Notes: generated by a model not told the origin, from the sequence alone. A DNA stretch of 64,000 nucleotides from Saccharopolyspora endophytica (GCF_018070075.1 NZ_JAGPXE010000015.1:124001-188000); one strand, 5' to 3'; counted from the first letter of the stretch, positions 25,663-36,338 are shown. Program-made: numbers and translations.

Positions 25663-26240
25663 GCCGACTCCGCGCGGTGCTGCTCGCAGCGCTGATCGGG
25701 TCGCTCACCAGCTGCGGTGGGGCCGCCGTGGAGGGCCCCACCGCACCTCCGGCACCGATCACGCGGGCGAGCATCGCGCTTCCCGCCTCCGACCCGGTGG
25801 CACTGCGCATCCCCGCCATCGAGGCCACCTCGACGCTGATCCCGCTCGGGCTCAACGCCGACGACACCGTCGAGGTGCCGCCGGTGGAGACGCCGATGCA
25901 GGCGGGGTGGTACCGGTTCGGGCCGACGCCGGGGCAGCTCGGCCCGGCGGTGATCCTCGGGCACGTCGACGGCGGCGGCCAGGACGGGATCTTCGCCCGG
26001 CTCCACGAGATCCAGCCCGAGGACGAGGTGATCGTGACCCGCCGCGACGGCCGCACCGCTAGGTTCACCGTCACCCGCGTCGCGCAGGTGCCCAAGACCG
26101 AGTTCCCGGCCCAGGAGGTCTACGGCAACAGCGATGCCGCGGAGCTGCGGTTGATCACCTGCGGCGGAGCGTTCGACGCGGAGCGCGACAGCTACCGCGA
26201 CAACGTCATCGCCTACGCCACGCTGACCGCCGGTGCGTGA
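25659..26240 (+). CDS. Class F sortase, lipoprotein-type N-terminus
   Basis: A 193-residue class F sortase with catalytic His in ILGHVDGGG, catalytic Cys in LRLITCGGAF and a downstream Arg in ERDSYRDNV. The N-terminus (LLAALIGSLTSCG) is a signal peptide with lipobox, so the enzyme is probably membrane-anchored through a lipidated cysteine. Class F sortases are typical of actinobacteria. GTG 25659 overlaps the preceding stop, coupling enzyme and probable substrate. Confidence 0.88.
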   Translation: MSRLRAVLLAALIGSLTSCGGAAVEGPTAPPAPITRASIALPASDPVALRIPAIEATSTLIPLGLNADDTVEVPPVETPMQAGWYRFGPTPGQLGPAVILGHVDGGGQDGIFARLHEIQPEDEVIVTRRDGRTARFTVTRVAQVPKTEFPAQEVYGNSDAAELRLITCGGAFDAERDSYRDNVIAYATLTAGA

Positions 26241-26303
26241 TCGCACCCTTGTCCGCACGCACGGTGTCGCTTAGCGTTCGACCGGGCGCGAGGGAGGAGC
26301 CAC

Positions 26304-26768
26304 GTGGGTGCAGCGGATCGGGACATGCGGGCGGAAGTGCTCATCGACGCCCGCCCGGAGCACGTCTGGCGGCTGCTGACGCGGACCAGGACCCATGCGG
26401 ACGCCAGCCCGGAGCTCGTGGCGATGCTGCCGCTCAAGCCCGGCGGGTTCCGGCGCGGGCAGTGGTTCCTCGGCCTGAACCGGCGCAAGGCGGTGGTGTG
26501 GCCGACCCGCAACGTCGTTGCGGTCTTCGAACCGCAGCGGCGGCTGGCGTGGGACACCACGACCAGCGGTGCCCGCTGGACCTTCGAGCTCGAACCGACC
26601 GACTCCGGAACCCGCCTGGTCCAGCACCGCGTCCTCACCCGGACGCTGCCGAAGATCAGCACCGCGTTCGCCACCTTCGCGCTCGGCGGCGAATCCGAGC
26701 ACGCCGACGAGCTCGAAGCAGGAATGCTGGAAACCCTCCGCCACATCAAGGCGGCGGCCGAGCAATAG
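26304..26768 (+). CDS. SRPBCC family protein
   Basis: A 154-residue START/Bet v1-like protein (AEVLIDARPEHVWRLLT first strand; FRRGQWFLGLNRRKAVVWPTR; TTSGARWTFELEPTDSGTRLVQHR). The family forms a hydrophobic pocket for small lipophilic ligands; the ligand is unknown. GTG 26304 is preceded by GGAGGAG. It converges on the spermidine-synthase-like gene with a hairpin between. Confidence 0.8.
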   Translation: MGAADRDMRAEVLIDARPEHVWRLLTRTRTHADASPELVAMLPLKPGGFRRGQWFLGLNRRKAVVWPTRNVVAVFEPQRRLAWDTTTSGARWTFELEPTDSGTRLVQHRVLTRTLPKISTAFATFALGGESEHADELEAGMLETLRHIKAAAEQ

Positions 26769-26771
26769 AGA

Positions 26772-26822
26772 GTGCGGGACTCAGCCCGCACCGCCACGCA
26801 GAGCAGAGCAAGTTCTGAACCA
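26772..26822 (-). repeat. Dispersed repeat, short hairpin form D
   Basis: The hairpin GTGCGGG-ACTCAG-CCCGCAC (26772-26791) is followed by CCGCCACGCAGAGC. Read on the minus strand, TGCGTGGCGGTGCGGG matches the 5' module of the long repeats. It lies in the 57-bp gap of convergent genes and may serve as a two-way terminator. Confidence 0.6.
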
Positions 26823-26825
26823 CGC

Positions 26826-27533
26826 CTAGGTGGACACGCCGACGTAGACCGTGTTGGCCGACGTGCCTCCGGTGTAGTGGTTGTCGAAGCTGACCACGTG
26901 GGCGGTGACGTCGTCGAAGACCTCGGCGAGGTCGCGGGTGAAGCCGTCCTCCGGCGGATCGTCGGACCACAGCGCGAAAACGCCGCCCGGGCGCAGGTGC
27001 GCGGCCATCGCGCGCAGGCCGTCGGGGGCGTAGAAACCGGCGTGCCCGCTGTCGAGCACGTTCTGCGGGGAGTGGTCGATGTCGAGCAGGATCGCGTCGA
27101 ACCGGCGACCTCCGTCGAAGCCGTCAGAAGATGCGGCGAGCGCGAAGAAGTCCCCGTGCACGAACCGGTTTCGCGGATCACCGGTCAGCTCGGGCGCGAG
27201 CGGGAGCAGCCCCTGCTCGTGCCACTCGATGACCTCGCCGAGCCCTTCCACGACCAGCAGCGACCGCACGCGCCGGTCCTCCAGCGCGGCCCGCGCGGTG
27301 TAGCCCAGTCCGAGCCCACCGACCACGACGTCGAGCTCCGAACCCGACGACTTGGCCAGGCCCAGCCGCGCGAGCTCGACCTCGGCGACGGTGAACAGGC
27401 TCGACATCAGGTACTCGTCGTCGAGCTTGACCTCGAAGACGTCCACGTCGAGCACCGGGTCCCGGCGCCTCCGCAGGCTGATCGCACCGATCGGCGTCTC
27501 CCGCCAATCGAGCTCCTCGAACCGCACTCCCAC
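26826..27533 (-). CDS. Spermidine synthase-like methyltransferase-fold protein
   Basis: A 235-residue protein of the spermidine-synthase/class I methyltransferase fold (VVVGGLGLGYTARAAL nucleotide motif; AILLDIDHSPQNVLD; LRPGGVFALWSDDP). It lacks the complete polyamine-synthase active site that I would expect, so an unrelated transferase role is possible. GTG 27533 follows GGGAGAGG at good spacing. Confidence 0.72.
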   Translation of the reverse strand: MGVRFEELDWRETPIGAISLRRRRDPVLDVDVFEVKLDDEYLMSSLFTVAEVELARLGLAKSSGSELDVVVGGLGLGYTARAALEDRRVRSLLVVEGLGEVIEWHEQGLLPLAPELTGDPRNRFVHGDFFALAASSDGFDGGRRFDAILLDIDHSPQNVLDSGHAGFYAPDGLRAMAAHLRPGGVFALWSDDPPEDGFTRDLAEVFDDVTAHVVSFDNHYTGGTSANTVYVGVST

Positions 27534-27644
27534 AGCGCCACCTCTCCCGAAAACGACGACCCTACCCGCCACCTGGCCCAACGCCCCGCAACCCGTCCCC
27601 TCGGGACCGAGACGGCGTTTTCACCGGTATTTCCGGATGCCGCA

Positions 27645-27684
27645 ACGTTCGAACGTCAGGCGGCTCCCTCCGCAACGATTGCGG
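27645..27684. promoter_or_regulatory. Two palindromes upstream of the amino-acid permease
   Basis: ACGTTCGAACGT (27645-27656) is a perfect 12-bp palindrome. CCGCAA-CGA-TTGCGG (27670-27684) is a perfect dyad. Both lie in the 250-bp gap before the permease gene and are candidate operators; no regulator gene is adjacent. Confidence 0.45.
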
Positions 27685-27783
27685 CTTCTCTGTACACGGT
27701 TGCCTCGCTAACGTTGCCCGCCAGCGTGGTGTGGCAGTTCACATCGAGGCGGGCGCACCGTTGCGTCCACAGTGGAGGCATTC

Positions 27784-29214
27784 GTGGTGGAGGACGCTCT
27801 CGCGCCGTCGCGCGGACCGAGGAACGGCGTGGGGGCACAGCTCGTGCGGCGCAAACCCATCGCGGACCTCGTCGCCGACAGCGGGCAGGGTCAGGGCGGC
27901 TCGCTGCGGCGTTCGCTGGGGCTGTGGCAGCTGACCATGCTCAGCGTCGGTGCCACGCTGGGCACCGGGATCTTCGTGGTGCTCGGCGAAGCGGTGCCGC
28001 TGGCCGGACCGGGCGTGGCGCTGGCGTTCGTCATCGCCGGTGTCACCGCGCTGCTCTCGGCGCTGTCCTACGCCGAGCTCGCGGGCATGATCCCGGTCGC
28101 CGGATCGTCCTACTCCTACGCCTACGCGACGATGGGCGAGCTGGCCGCCTGGGTGTGCGGCTGGTGCCTGATGCTGGAGTACGGCGTGTCGGTGGCGGCC
28201 GTCGCGGTCGGCTGGGGGCAGTACGTCAACGAGCTCCTGCACCTGGTGGCGGGTGTGTCGCTGCCCGAATCGCTGAGCTCCCCGCCGGGCGACGGCGGGA
28301 TCCTCAACGTGCCCGCCGCCGTCGTCGTGGTCCTGGCGATGGTGGCGCTGCTGGGCGGCGCGCGGGAGAGCGCGCGGATCAACACCGCGATGGTGCTGAT
28401 CAAGACGGCGACGCTGGTGCTGTTCTGCGCGCTGGCGTTCACCGCCGTGCAGGACGGCAACTACTCGCCGCTGCTGCCGCTGGGCATGGGCGGGGTGAGC
28501 GCGGCGGCCGGGAAGCTGTTCTTCTCCTACATCGGCTTCGACGCCGCCTCCACCGCCGGATCGGAGGCCCGCGATCCGCAGCGCGACCTGCCGCGCGCGA
28601 TCATGCTGTCGCTGGTGCTGGTCACGGTGCTGTACTGCCTGGTCGCGCTGGCCGCGGTCGGCGCGATGCACTGGACGCTGTTCGAGGGCACCGAGGCGGC
28701 GCTGAGCAAGGTGCTCGGCGGCACGACGGGGTCGATCCTGCTGTCGGCCGGTGCGATCGTGGCGGTGGCCAGCGTGGTGCTCACGGTCCTGTACGGGCAG
28801 ACCCGGATCCTGTTCTCGATGTCGCGGGACGGGCTGGTCCCTCCCCTGTTCTCCCGGGTCGACGAGCGGACCGGGGTCCCGCGGGCGAACACCCTGCTGG
28901 TGTCGGGCTTCATCGCGGTGCTCTCGGCCGTGGTTCCGCTCGGTGAGCTCGCCGACGCCACCAGCATCGGCACCCTGTTCGCGTTCGCGCTGGTCAACCT
29001 GGCGGTCGTGGTCCTGCGCCGGCGCAACCCGGAGCTGCCGCGCTCGTTCCGGGCGCCGCTGGTGCCGCTGGTGCCGCTGCTGGGCGTGCTGTCCTGCTGC
29101 TACCTGATGCTGAGCCTGGGCGCGGCGACGTGGGTGGCCTTCGGCGTCTGGATGCTGGCAGGACTGCTCATCTACTTCGCTTACGGACGGCGGCGCTCTA
29201 GTCTGTCGGATTGA
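27784..29214 (+). CDS. APC family amino acid permease
   Basis: A 476-residue, 12-helix permease with the APC helix-1 motif SVGATLGTGIFVVLGEAVPLAGPG and FFSYIGFDAASTAGSEARDPQRDLP. It resembles cationic amino-acid transporters. GTG 27784 (or 27787) follows GGAGG; GTG 27772 is an alternative with no ribosome-binding site. The stop overlaps the start of the amidase gene, suggesting the permease imports the amidase substrate. Confidence 0.85.
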   Translation: MVEDALAPSRGPRNGVGAQLVRRKPIADLVADSGQGQGGSLRRSLGLWQLTMLSVGATLGTGIFVVLGEAVPLAGPGVALAFVIAGVTALLSALSYAELAGMIPVAGSSYSYAYATMGELAAWVCGWCLMLEYGVSVAAVAVGWGQYVNELLHLVAGVSLPESLSSPPGDGGILNVPAAVVVVLAMVALLGGARESARINTAMVLIKTATLVLFCALAFTAVQDGNYSPLLPLGMGGVSAAAGKLFFSYIGFDAASTAGSEARDPQRDLPRAIMLSLVLVTVLYCLVALAAVGAMHWTLFEGTEAALSKVLGGTTGSILLSAGAIVAVASVVLTVLYGQTRILFSMSRDGLVPPLFSRVDERTGVPRANTLLVSGFIAVLSAVVPLGELADATSIGTLFAFALVNLAVVVLRRRNPELPRSFRAPLVPLVPLLGVLSCCYLMLSLGAATWVAFGVWMLAGLLIYFAYGRRRSSLSD

Positions 29215-30014
29215 TGCTCACCGTCGCACTGGACCAGGGTCCGCTCGAACGCCACACTCCGCAGGCGGCGCTGTCGCGCCTCGACGAGGTCGCGCGCCGC
29301 GCCGCAGCCGGAGGCGCCCGGCTGCTGGTGTGCCCGGAGATGTCGGTGACCGGCTACAACATCGGCGCCGACATCGAACGGCTCGCCGAGCCCGCCGACG
29401 GACCCGTTGGCAGGCGCGTCCGACGCATCGCCGCCGAGCACGGGATCGGGATCGTCTACGGCAATCCCGAGCGCGTCGGCGACGCCGTCCACAACACGTC
29501 GTTCCTGATCTCGACGACCGGTGAACTCCTCGCGGCCTACCGCAAGACACACCTGTACGGACCGATGGAGCAGAAGTACTTCCGGCCCGGTGACGTGCCG
29601 GTCGTGCAGGCCGACTTCGACGGCGTCCGCATCGGCCTGCTGATCTGCTACGACATCGAGTTCCCCGAACCGGCGCGCGCCCACGCGCTGGCGGGCACCG
29701 AGTTCCTGGTGGTGCCGACCGCGCTGCTGCCGCCGGAGGACGTCGTGGCCGAAACCCTGGTCCCGGCACGGGCTTACGAGAACCAGATGCACGTCGCCTA
29801 CGTCGACCGCTGCGGCAGCGAGGACGAGCTCAGCTACATCGGCAAGACGTGCCTGATCGCCCCGGACGGCACCGAACTCGCCCGCGCGGGCAGCGGCGAG
29901 GAGCTGCTCTTCGCCCGCGTCGACCCCGCAGCCACCCCCGCCGCCAGGCGGGTCAACACCCAGCTCGCCGAACGCCGTCCCGACCTCTACGCAGGCCTGA
30001 CCGAGACCCCCTGA
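29214..30014 (+). CDS. Carbon-nitrogen hydrolase (nitrilase-superfamily amidase)
   Basis: A 266-residue nitrilase-superfamily enzyme with the Glu-Lys-Cys triad visible in CPEMSVTGYN, YRKTHLYGP and GLLICYDIEFPEPAR. It hydrolyses amides or N-carbamoyl compounds. ATG 29214 overlaps the permease stop (TGATG), so the two form one transport-and-hydrolysis unit. The specific amide is unknown. Confidence 0.88.
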   Translation: MLTVALDQGPLERHTPQAALSRLDEVARRAAAGGARLLVCPEMSVTGYNIGADIERLAEPADGPVGRRVRRIAAEHGIGIVYGNPERVGDAVHNTSFLISTTGELLAAYRKTHLYGPMEQKYFRPGDVPVVQADFDGVRIGLLICYDIEFPEPARAHALAGTEFLVVPTALLPPEDVVAETLVPARAYENQMHVAYVDRCGSEDELSYIGKTCLIAPDGTELARAGSGEELLFARVDPAATPAARRVNTQLAERRPDLYAGLTETP

Positions 30015-30090
30015 CGGGCTCGAAATGCCCGTCACATCCCCCACCTCAGCGAGGCTCTCAACGCCCTGGCCCCGCCGTCACAGGCCCGAT

Positions 30091-30151
30091 TCGAATTTCG
30101 CGCGAAATTCGAGCCGGAAGTTTGGCGTTCGAATTTCGCGCGAAATTCGAA
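30091..30151. repeat. Two near-identical long palindromes, 38 bp apart
   Basis: A perfect 22-bp palindrome at 30091-30112 (half-site TCGAATTTCGC) is repeated as a perfect 24-bp palindrome at 30128-30151 (half-site TTCGAATTTCGC). Their centres are 38 bp apart. They are strikingly AT-rich for this genome and lie 77 bp after the amidase gene. The interval 30015-30405 holds these, the inverted repeat at 30350, and no convincing gene. Confidence 0.7.
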
Positions 30152-30349
30152 TTCTCACGCTCTGAGCGAACGGTCGCAGGGGCGGAGTCGCTCGTGGCCA
30201 CGACGTCGTCAGCGCCCCGCGGGGGCATCACCAGTGGGCGTGCTGGTGGGTTCGGGTGCGGCGTCGAAACTTCCGCGTGCCCTGGCCTCCCGCGGTCACG
30301 GCACGACCCGCTGGGACCGCGCCTCACCGGGATCGGGTCCACGGCCGGT

Positions 30350-30383
30350 TTCAGTGGAAATCGGGACCCGGATTTCCACTGAA
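30350..30383. terminator. Inverted repeat downstream of the small gene at 30406-30759
   Basis: TTCAGTGGAAATC (30350-30362) and GATTTCCACTGAA (30371-30383) are perfect 13-base arms around an 8-base spacer that itself contains GGG/CCC. It lies just past the 3' end of the minus-strand gene, so a terminator role is likely. Confidence 0.5.
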
Positions 30384-30405
30384 GTCCGGCCCCACCCGCT
30401 CGGCC

Positions 30406-30759
30406 TCAGCGGGACCGGGCCATTCCCGCGATGGCGATGTGGGCGTTGTCGGCGGCGTCGCGGGCCTGGGCGAGGTGGGTCCGGGCGCGGTCCAGCCACT
30501 GGTTCGCGGTGAGGGCGGATTCGACGGGGTCACCGGCGAAGGGGCCTTCGACGTTGGTGAGCTCACCCGCGCACGCGCGGTCCACGAGCCCGTCACCGAA
30601 GCTGCCCAACGCGGCGTCGAGCGAGGTCAGGAGCTGGCGAAGCGAGCCGAGCGTCCAGTAGACGTCCTCGCCCAGGGCATCCGCGCCGGTCTGCCGGGCC
30701 GCGATGAGCACGGTGTCCCGAGCCGCGCGGTACGCCTGGTCGGGCTGTTGTGGCTTCAC
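30406..30759 (-). CDS. Small helical hypothetical protein
   Basis: A 117-residue, strongly helical, alanine-rich protein (ARDTVLIAARQTGADAL; LTANQWLDRARTHLAQARDAADNAHIAIAG). I recognise no family. GTG 30759 has only a weak ribosome-binding site. Codon use is normal. It diverges from the LysR gene and could be its target, since an inverted repeat lies between them. Confidence 0.55.
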   Translation of the reverse strand: MKPQQPDQAYRAARDTVLIAARQTGADALGEDVYWTLGSLRQLLTSLDAALGSFGDGLVDRACAGELTNVEGPFAGDPVESALTANQWLDRARTHLAQARDAADNAHIAIAGMARSR

Positions 30760-30764
30760 GAGGA

Positions 30765-30819
30765 CCCAGTGTTCACCGGATTCGACATCAGCGAAAGTTA
30801 CTTGTTCTGGAACACTGGG
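30765..30819. promoter_or_regulatory. Inverted repeat in the LysR divergent promoter
   Basis: CCCAGTGTTC (30765-30774) and GAACACTGGG (30810-30819) are perfect 10-base arms 35 bp apart between the divergent small gene and the LysR gene. Two complementary sites bracketing a promoter fit LysR-type autoregulation. Confidence 0.5.
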
Positions 30820-30832
30820 TTAGCCTGGCTGA

Positions 30833-31759
30833 ATGCCCCTGGACCCGCGCCGCCTCCTGCTCCTGCGCACCGTTCGCCGGACCGGGAGCGTGCTGGCCGC
30901 CGCCCGGCTGCTGCACCTGACCCCCTCCGGGGTGTCGCAGCACCTCACGAAGCTGGAGAACGAGCTGGGCATCGACCTGGTGGACCGGGAGCAGCGCGGC
31001 GGCGGCAGGACGATCCGGTTCACCCCGGCGGGCAACGCGCTCGCCGATCACGCCGGTCGGGTCGCCGAGGCGCTGTCCGAGGCGGAGCGGGACATGGAGC
31101 AGTTCCGCGAGGGACCGGCGGGCCCGTTGCGGATCGGGGGTTTCTCGGTGGCGATCAGCGAGCTGGGGGCGCCGGTGGCCATGCGGATGGCGGCGGCGAA
31201 CCCGGCGCTGGACCCGCACGTCTACGAGATCTCCGAGTCCGAGCGGCTGCACGCCCTCGCCACCGGCGAGCTGGACCTGATCCTCAGCGAACGCCCCGGC
31301 GCCGACGGACCGGAACGCCCTCCCGGCGTCGTCGAGGTGGACCTGATGCGGGATCCGTTCCGCGTGGTCGTGCCCGCCACCTGGCCGTCGGACGCCGAGC
31401 CGGCGACGCTGCTCGCGCGGCGGTGGATCACCACGTCGTTCGGCCCCGCGACCCGCCGCCACCTGGAGCGGATGTGCCGCGAGCACGGGCTCGAACTCGA
31501 CTCCTACGACATCGGCACCGGCACGGCGCCGACGCTGCTCGGGCTGGTGGCGCACGGGCTGGGCGCGACGATCATCCCGTCGCTGACGCTGCGCCAGAAC
31601 CCGTCGCCGAAGGTGCGGCTCAGCAACGCCATCGCCGACCCCGGTTCCCGCGTGCTCACCTGCCTGCACCGGGAGAACGCGCCCGCGATCGTGCACCACA
31701 TGATCAACGAGCTCCGCCACTACGCGGCCACCGAGCTGCAGCACGTACCGTCGGGGTGA
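30833..31759 (+). CDS. LysR family regulator
   Basis: A 308-residue LysR-type protein with N-terminal helix-turn-helix (GSVLAAARLLHLTPSGVSQHLTKLENELGIDLV) and a periplasmic-binding-like effector domain from about residue 90. ATG 30833 has no ribosome-binding site, so the mRNA may be leaderless. Its target is unclear: the divergent small gene and the downstream DUF4185 gene are candidates. Confidence 0.88.
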   Translation: MPLDPRRLLLLRTVRRTGSVLAAARLLHLTPSGVSQHLTKLENELGIDLVDREQRGGGRTIRFTPAGNALADHAGRVAEALSEAERDMEQFREGPAGPLRIGGFSVAISELGAPVAMRMAAANPALDPHVYEISESERLHALATGELDLILSERPGADGPERPPGVVEVDLMRDPFRVVVPATWPSDAEPATLLARRWITTSFGPATRRHLERMCREHGLELDSYDIGTGTAPTLLGLVAHGLGATIIPSLTLRQNPSPKVRLSNAIADPGSRVLTCLHRENAPAIVHHMINELRHYAATELQHVPSG

Positions 31760-31787
31760 CCGACGAAAGCCGACGAAGGGCAACGGA

Positions 31788-32864
31788 TTGCGCAAGGTCA
31801 AGGACCTCACCGGACCGGGGATCACCGACCACCTGGGCATCGGCGGCACGGACCTGGGGGTCACCGCGGTCGCACCGGACGGCCGACTGGTGGCGGTGTT
31901 CGGCGACACCTTCGACCGCGCCGGGGTCGGCGGACCGGGCTGGCGCTCGCCGGTCGTGGTCTTCGGCGACGCCGCCAGCGCGCTGAGCGGCATCCGCTGG
32001 ACGGGCTCGTACGGGCCGCGCAGCGACTACGCCGACCAGGCCCTGCCCTACGAGCACGACTCGGTCATCCACGGACGCCCGGTCAGCACCGTGCTGCCCA
32101 CCGATCTCATCACCATCGGCCGGGAGATGTTCCTGCACGTGATGGTGTGCCAGGGGCTCGGCAACGTGCACTGGACGGAGATCCACCGCTCGACCGACAA
32201 CGGCGAGACCTGGGAGCACACCGGGGCCACCTGGCCCGGCGACGCGCACGGCGGCCTGTTCCAGATGCTGACCTGGGAGCTCGGCGACGACGGTTTCGTC
32301 TACGCCTTCTCCACCGGTTTCCAGCGCGACAAGGGCCTGATCCTGCAGCGCGTGCCCGCCGAGCGGATCACCGACCCCGGCGCGTGGCAGGGCTGGGGCT
32401 TCCGCGACGGCCAGTGGGCGTGGCACAACCCGCCGACGGTGGCGCTCACCGGCTCCTACGGCGAGCTGTGCCTGCGCAAGGTCGAGAACCGCTGGCTGCT
32501 GGCGCTGTTCAACGCCGGCGACTACCGGGTGGACGTGCTCAACATCGACGAGCCGACGTCGAACCTCTACGAGGCGGTCCGCGGCACGGTCCTGCACGGT
32601 TGCGCGTGGGGCTGCGAGGATCACGGCGCCGGTCACGTCGCCCAGCTCTACGGCGGCTACATCGTCCCCGGGTCCACGCTCGACGACCTGCACCTGGTCG
32701 TCAGCCAGTGGAACACCGAGCGCAACTGGCCGTACCGGGCGATGCAGTTCGCCGGCACCGCGCCGCGTCCGGGCGACCGGCCGCTGCCGCCTCCCCCGCC
32801 GCCGGGCGAGTCCGGGGGCGTGCTGCGAGGTGCGGCGAAGCTGGCGCGGAGGTTCCTGAGCTGA
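31788..32864 (+). CDS. DUF4185 domain protein
   Basis: A 358-residue protein beginning at TTG 31788 after GAAGGG. It shows the DUF4185 pattern (GIGGTDLGVTAVAPDGRLVAVFGDTFD, YEHDSVIHGRPVSTVLPTDLI, HRSTDNGETWEHTG with an Asp-box-like turn). The fold is a glycosidase-like beta-propeller; activity is unproven. There is no signal peptide. The C-terminus is proline-rich (PPPPPPGES) and then basic. Confidence 0.75.
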   Translation: MRKVKDLTGPGITDHLGIGGTDLGVTAVAPDGRLVAVFGDTFDRAGVGGPGWRSPVVVFGDAASALSGIRWTGSYGPRSDYADQALPYEHDSVIHGRPVSTVLPTDLITIGREMFLHVMVCQGLGNVHWTEIHRSTDNGETWEHTGATWPGDAHGGLFQMLTWELGDDGFVYAFSTGFQRDKGLILQRVPAERITDPGAWQGWGFRDGQWAWHNPPTVALTGSYGELCLRKVENRWLLALFNAGDYRVDVLNIDEPTSNLYEAVRGTVLHGCAWGCEDHGAGHVAQLYGGYIVPGSTLDDLHLVVSQWNTERNWPYRAMQFAGTAPRPGDRPLPPPPPPGESGGVLRGAAKLARRFLS

Positions 32865-32891
32865 GTGAGTTGGCGCACCGGACCACGGAGG

Positions 32892-32905
32892 TTACTGGCG
32901 GGTAA
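32892..32905. promoter_or_regulatory. Palindromic operator and -10 region before the DUF4442 gene
   Basis: TTACTGGCGGGTAA is an imperfect dyad with TTAC/GTAA ends, immediately followed by AATATAC, 16 bp before the ATG. This form resembles TetR-type operators of lipid-metabolism genes in actinobacteria. The regulator is not in the window. Confidence 0.45.
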
Positions 32906-32921
32906 TATACGCTCTCGGGTC

Positions 32922-33398
32922 ATGAGCTCCCAGACTCCGACCTTCGCGCTCTGGAACAAGGCCTCCCGGGTCTTCGGCGGCCGCGGACTGTTCTCGCTGA
33001 GCGTGGCCCTCAAGGCGCCCTACTTCCGGACGATCCTGCCGATGGTCCAGGAGATGAAGCCCGGCCGCTGCGTGGTCACCTCGCCGAAGTGGTGGGGCGT
33101 GCACAACCACATCGGCACCTACCACGCCATCGCCGCGTGCAACCTCGCCGAGGTCGCGATGGGCATGGTCGCCGAGGCCACCGTGCCCACCTCGCACCGC
33201 TGGCTGCCGAAGAAGATGAACGTCGAGTACCTCGCCAAGGCCGAGACGAGCCTGCGCGCGGTCGCGGAGCTCGACGCGATCCCGGAGTTCGGCGACGAGG
33301 GCCAGGAGATCGACGTCCCGGTCAACGTCTACGACAAGAAGGACCAGGTCGTCGTCCGCGCCACCATCACCATCTGGGTCACCCGCAAGAAGAAGTAG
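32922..33398 (+). CDS. DUF4442 hotdog-fold (thioesterase-like) protein
   Basis: A 158-residue single hotdog-domain protein (SPKWWGVHNHIGTYHAIAACNLAEVAMG, then SHRWLPKKMNVEYLAKAETSLRA). DUF4442 proteins are related to acyl-CoA thioesterases and may act in lipid metabolism. The N-terminal 50 residues are hydrophobic and could contact the membrane. A strong terminator follows. Confidence 0.82.
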   Translation: MSSQTPTFALWNKASRVFGGRGLFSLSVALKAPYFRTILPMVQEMKPGRCVVTSPKWWGVHNHIGTYHAIAACNLAEVAMGMVAEATVPTSHRWLPKKMNVEYLAKAETSLRAVAELDAIPEFGDEGQEIDVPVNVYDKKDQVVVRATITIWVTRKKK

Positions 33399-33413
33399 TC
33401 CCGAGACGCGGAA

Positions 33414-33441
33414 AGGCCCCGCCCTGAACAGGACGGGGCCT
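33414..33441 (+). terminator. Hairpin terminator after the DUF4442 gene
   Basis: AGGCCCCGCCCT-GAAC-AGGACGGGGCCT forms a 12-base-pair stem with one mismatch and a 4-base loop, 15 bp after the stop codon. Confidence 0.75.
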
Positions 33442-33460
33442 CACCACGGCGTGAGCCGCT

Positions 33461-33510
33461 GCTTCGAGCGCGGGACTCAGCCCGCGCTCGAAGCAGAGCG
33501 ACCGCGGATG
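33461..33510 (-). repeat. Dispersed repeat, short hairpin form E
   Basis: Perfect 14-base arms (GCTTCGAGCGCGGG and complement, 33461-33494) flank the loop ACTCAG, the same loop as in form D at 26779, and CAGAGC follows in both. It lies between the convergent DUF4442 and katG genes. Confidence 0.6.
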
Positions 33511-33525
33511 CTCGAACCGCGAGGA

Positions 33526-35736
<2,211 letters not shown>

Positions 35737-35753
35737 GGGAATCCTTCCGAATT

Positions 35754-36194
35754 TCAGTGCAGTTCTTCAGCGGATTCGGGGGCGCAGGCTGCGCAGAGCC
35801 CCCAGTAGATGACCTCTGCCTCGTCTATGACGAAGCCGTGGGAGTCCGACGCCTCCAAGCAAGGCGCGGCACCCACGGAGCAGTCGACGTCGTGTATCTC
35901 GCCGCACGACCGGCACACGACGTGGTGGTGGTTGTCTCCAACCCGCGCTTCGTAGCGGGCCACGGAACCCATCGGCTGGATCCGGCGCACCAGGCCCGCG
36001 ACGGTGAGCGCGCGCAGGACGTCGTAGACGGCCTGGTGGGACACCTTGGGCAGGTCGTGGCGAACCTGTCCGATGATCGAATCGGTGTCGGCGTGCGCGT
36101 TCTCGTGCACTGCGGACAGCACTGCCACCCGAGGTCGCGTCACACGCAGCGCAGCCTCGCGCAACATGCGCTCGTAGTCCGCAGTCGTCGTCAC
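35754..36194 (-). CDS. furA: Fur family repressor FurA
   Basis: A 146-residue Fur/PerR-type repressor with winged helix (VSHQAVYDVLRALTVAGLVRRI) and metal ligands in HHHVVCRSCGEIHDVDC and CAAC. Its position directly before katG is the classic furA-katG arrangement, in which FurA represses both genes and responds to peroxide. GTG 36194 gives the normal length; the longer frame to 36284 would run through the operator. Confidence 0.92.
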   Translation of the reverse strand: MTTTADYERMLREAALRVTRPRVAVLSAVHENAHADTDSIIGQVRHDLPKVSHQAVYDVLRALTVAGLVRRIQPMGSVARYEARVGDNHHHVVCRSCGEIHDVDCSVGAAPCLEASDSHGFVIDEAEVIYWGLCAACAPESAEELH

Positions 36195-36216
36195 GCCCTG
36201 CAGCCTGCCGCATTTT

Positions 36217-36231
36217 CTTGAACTAATCAAG
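36217..36231. promoter_or_regulatory. FurA operator and promoter
   Basis: CTTGA-ACTAA-TCAAG is a 15-bp AT-rich dyad 23 bp upstream of furA, where mycobacterial FurA boxes lie. Autoregulation of furA-katG is expected. Confidence 0.65.
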
Positions 36232-36338
36232 TCAAAGCGGCCCATCATCACCATCCCGAGTGATCCGGATCCACCCCTCCGCACGTGTGATGGGTGCGGA
36301 ACCCCCGCGCACGATCAGCGACCGGAAGCGAGACATCC

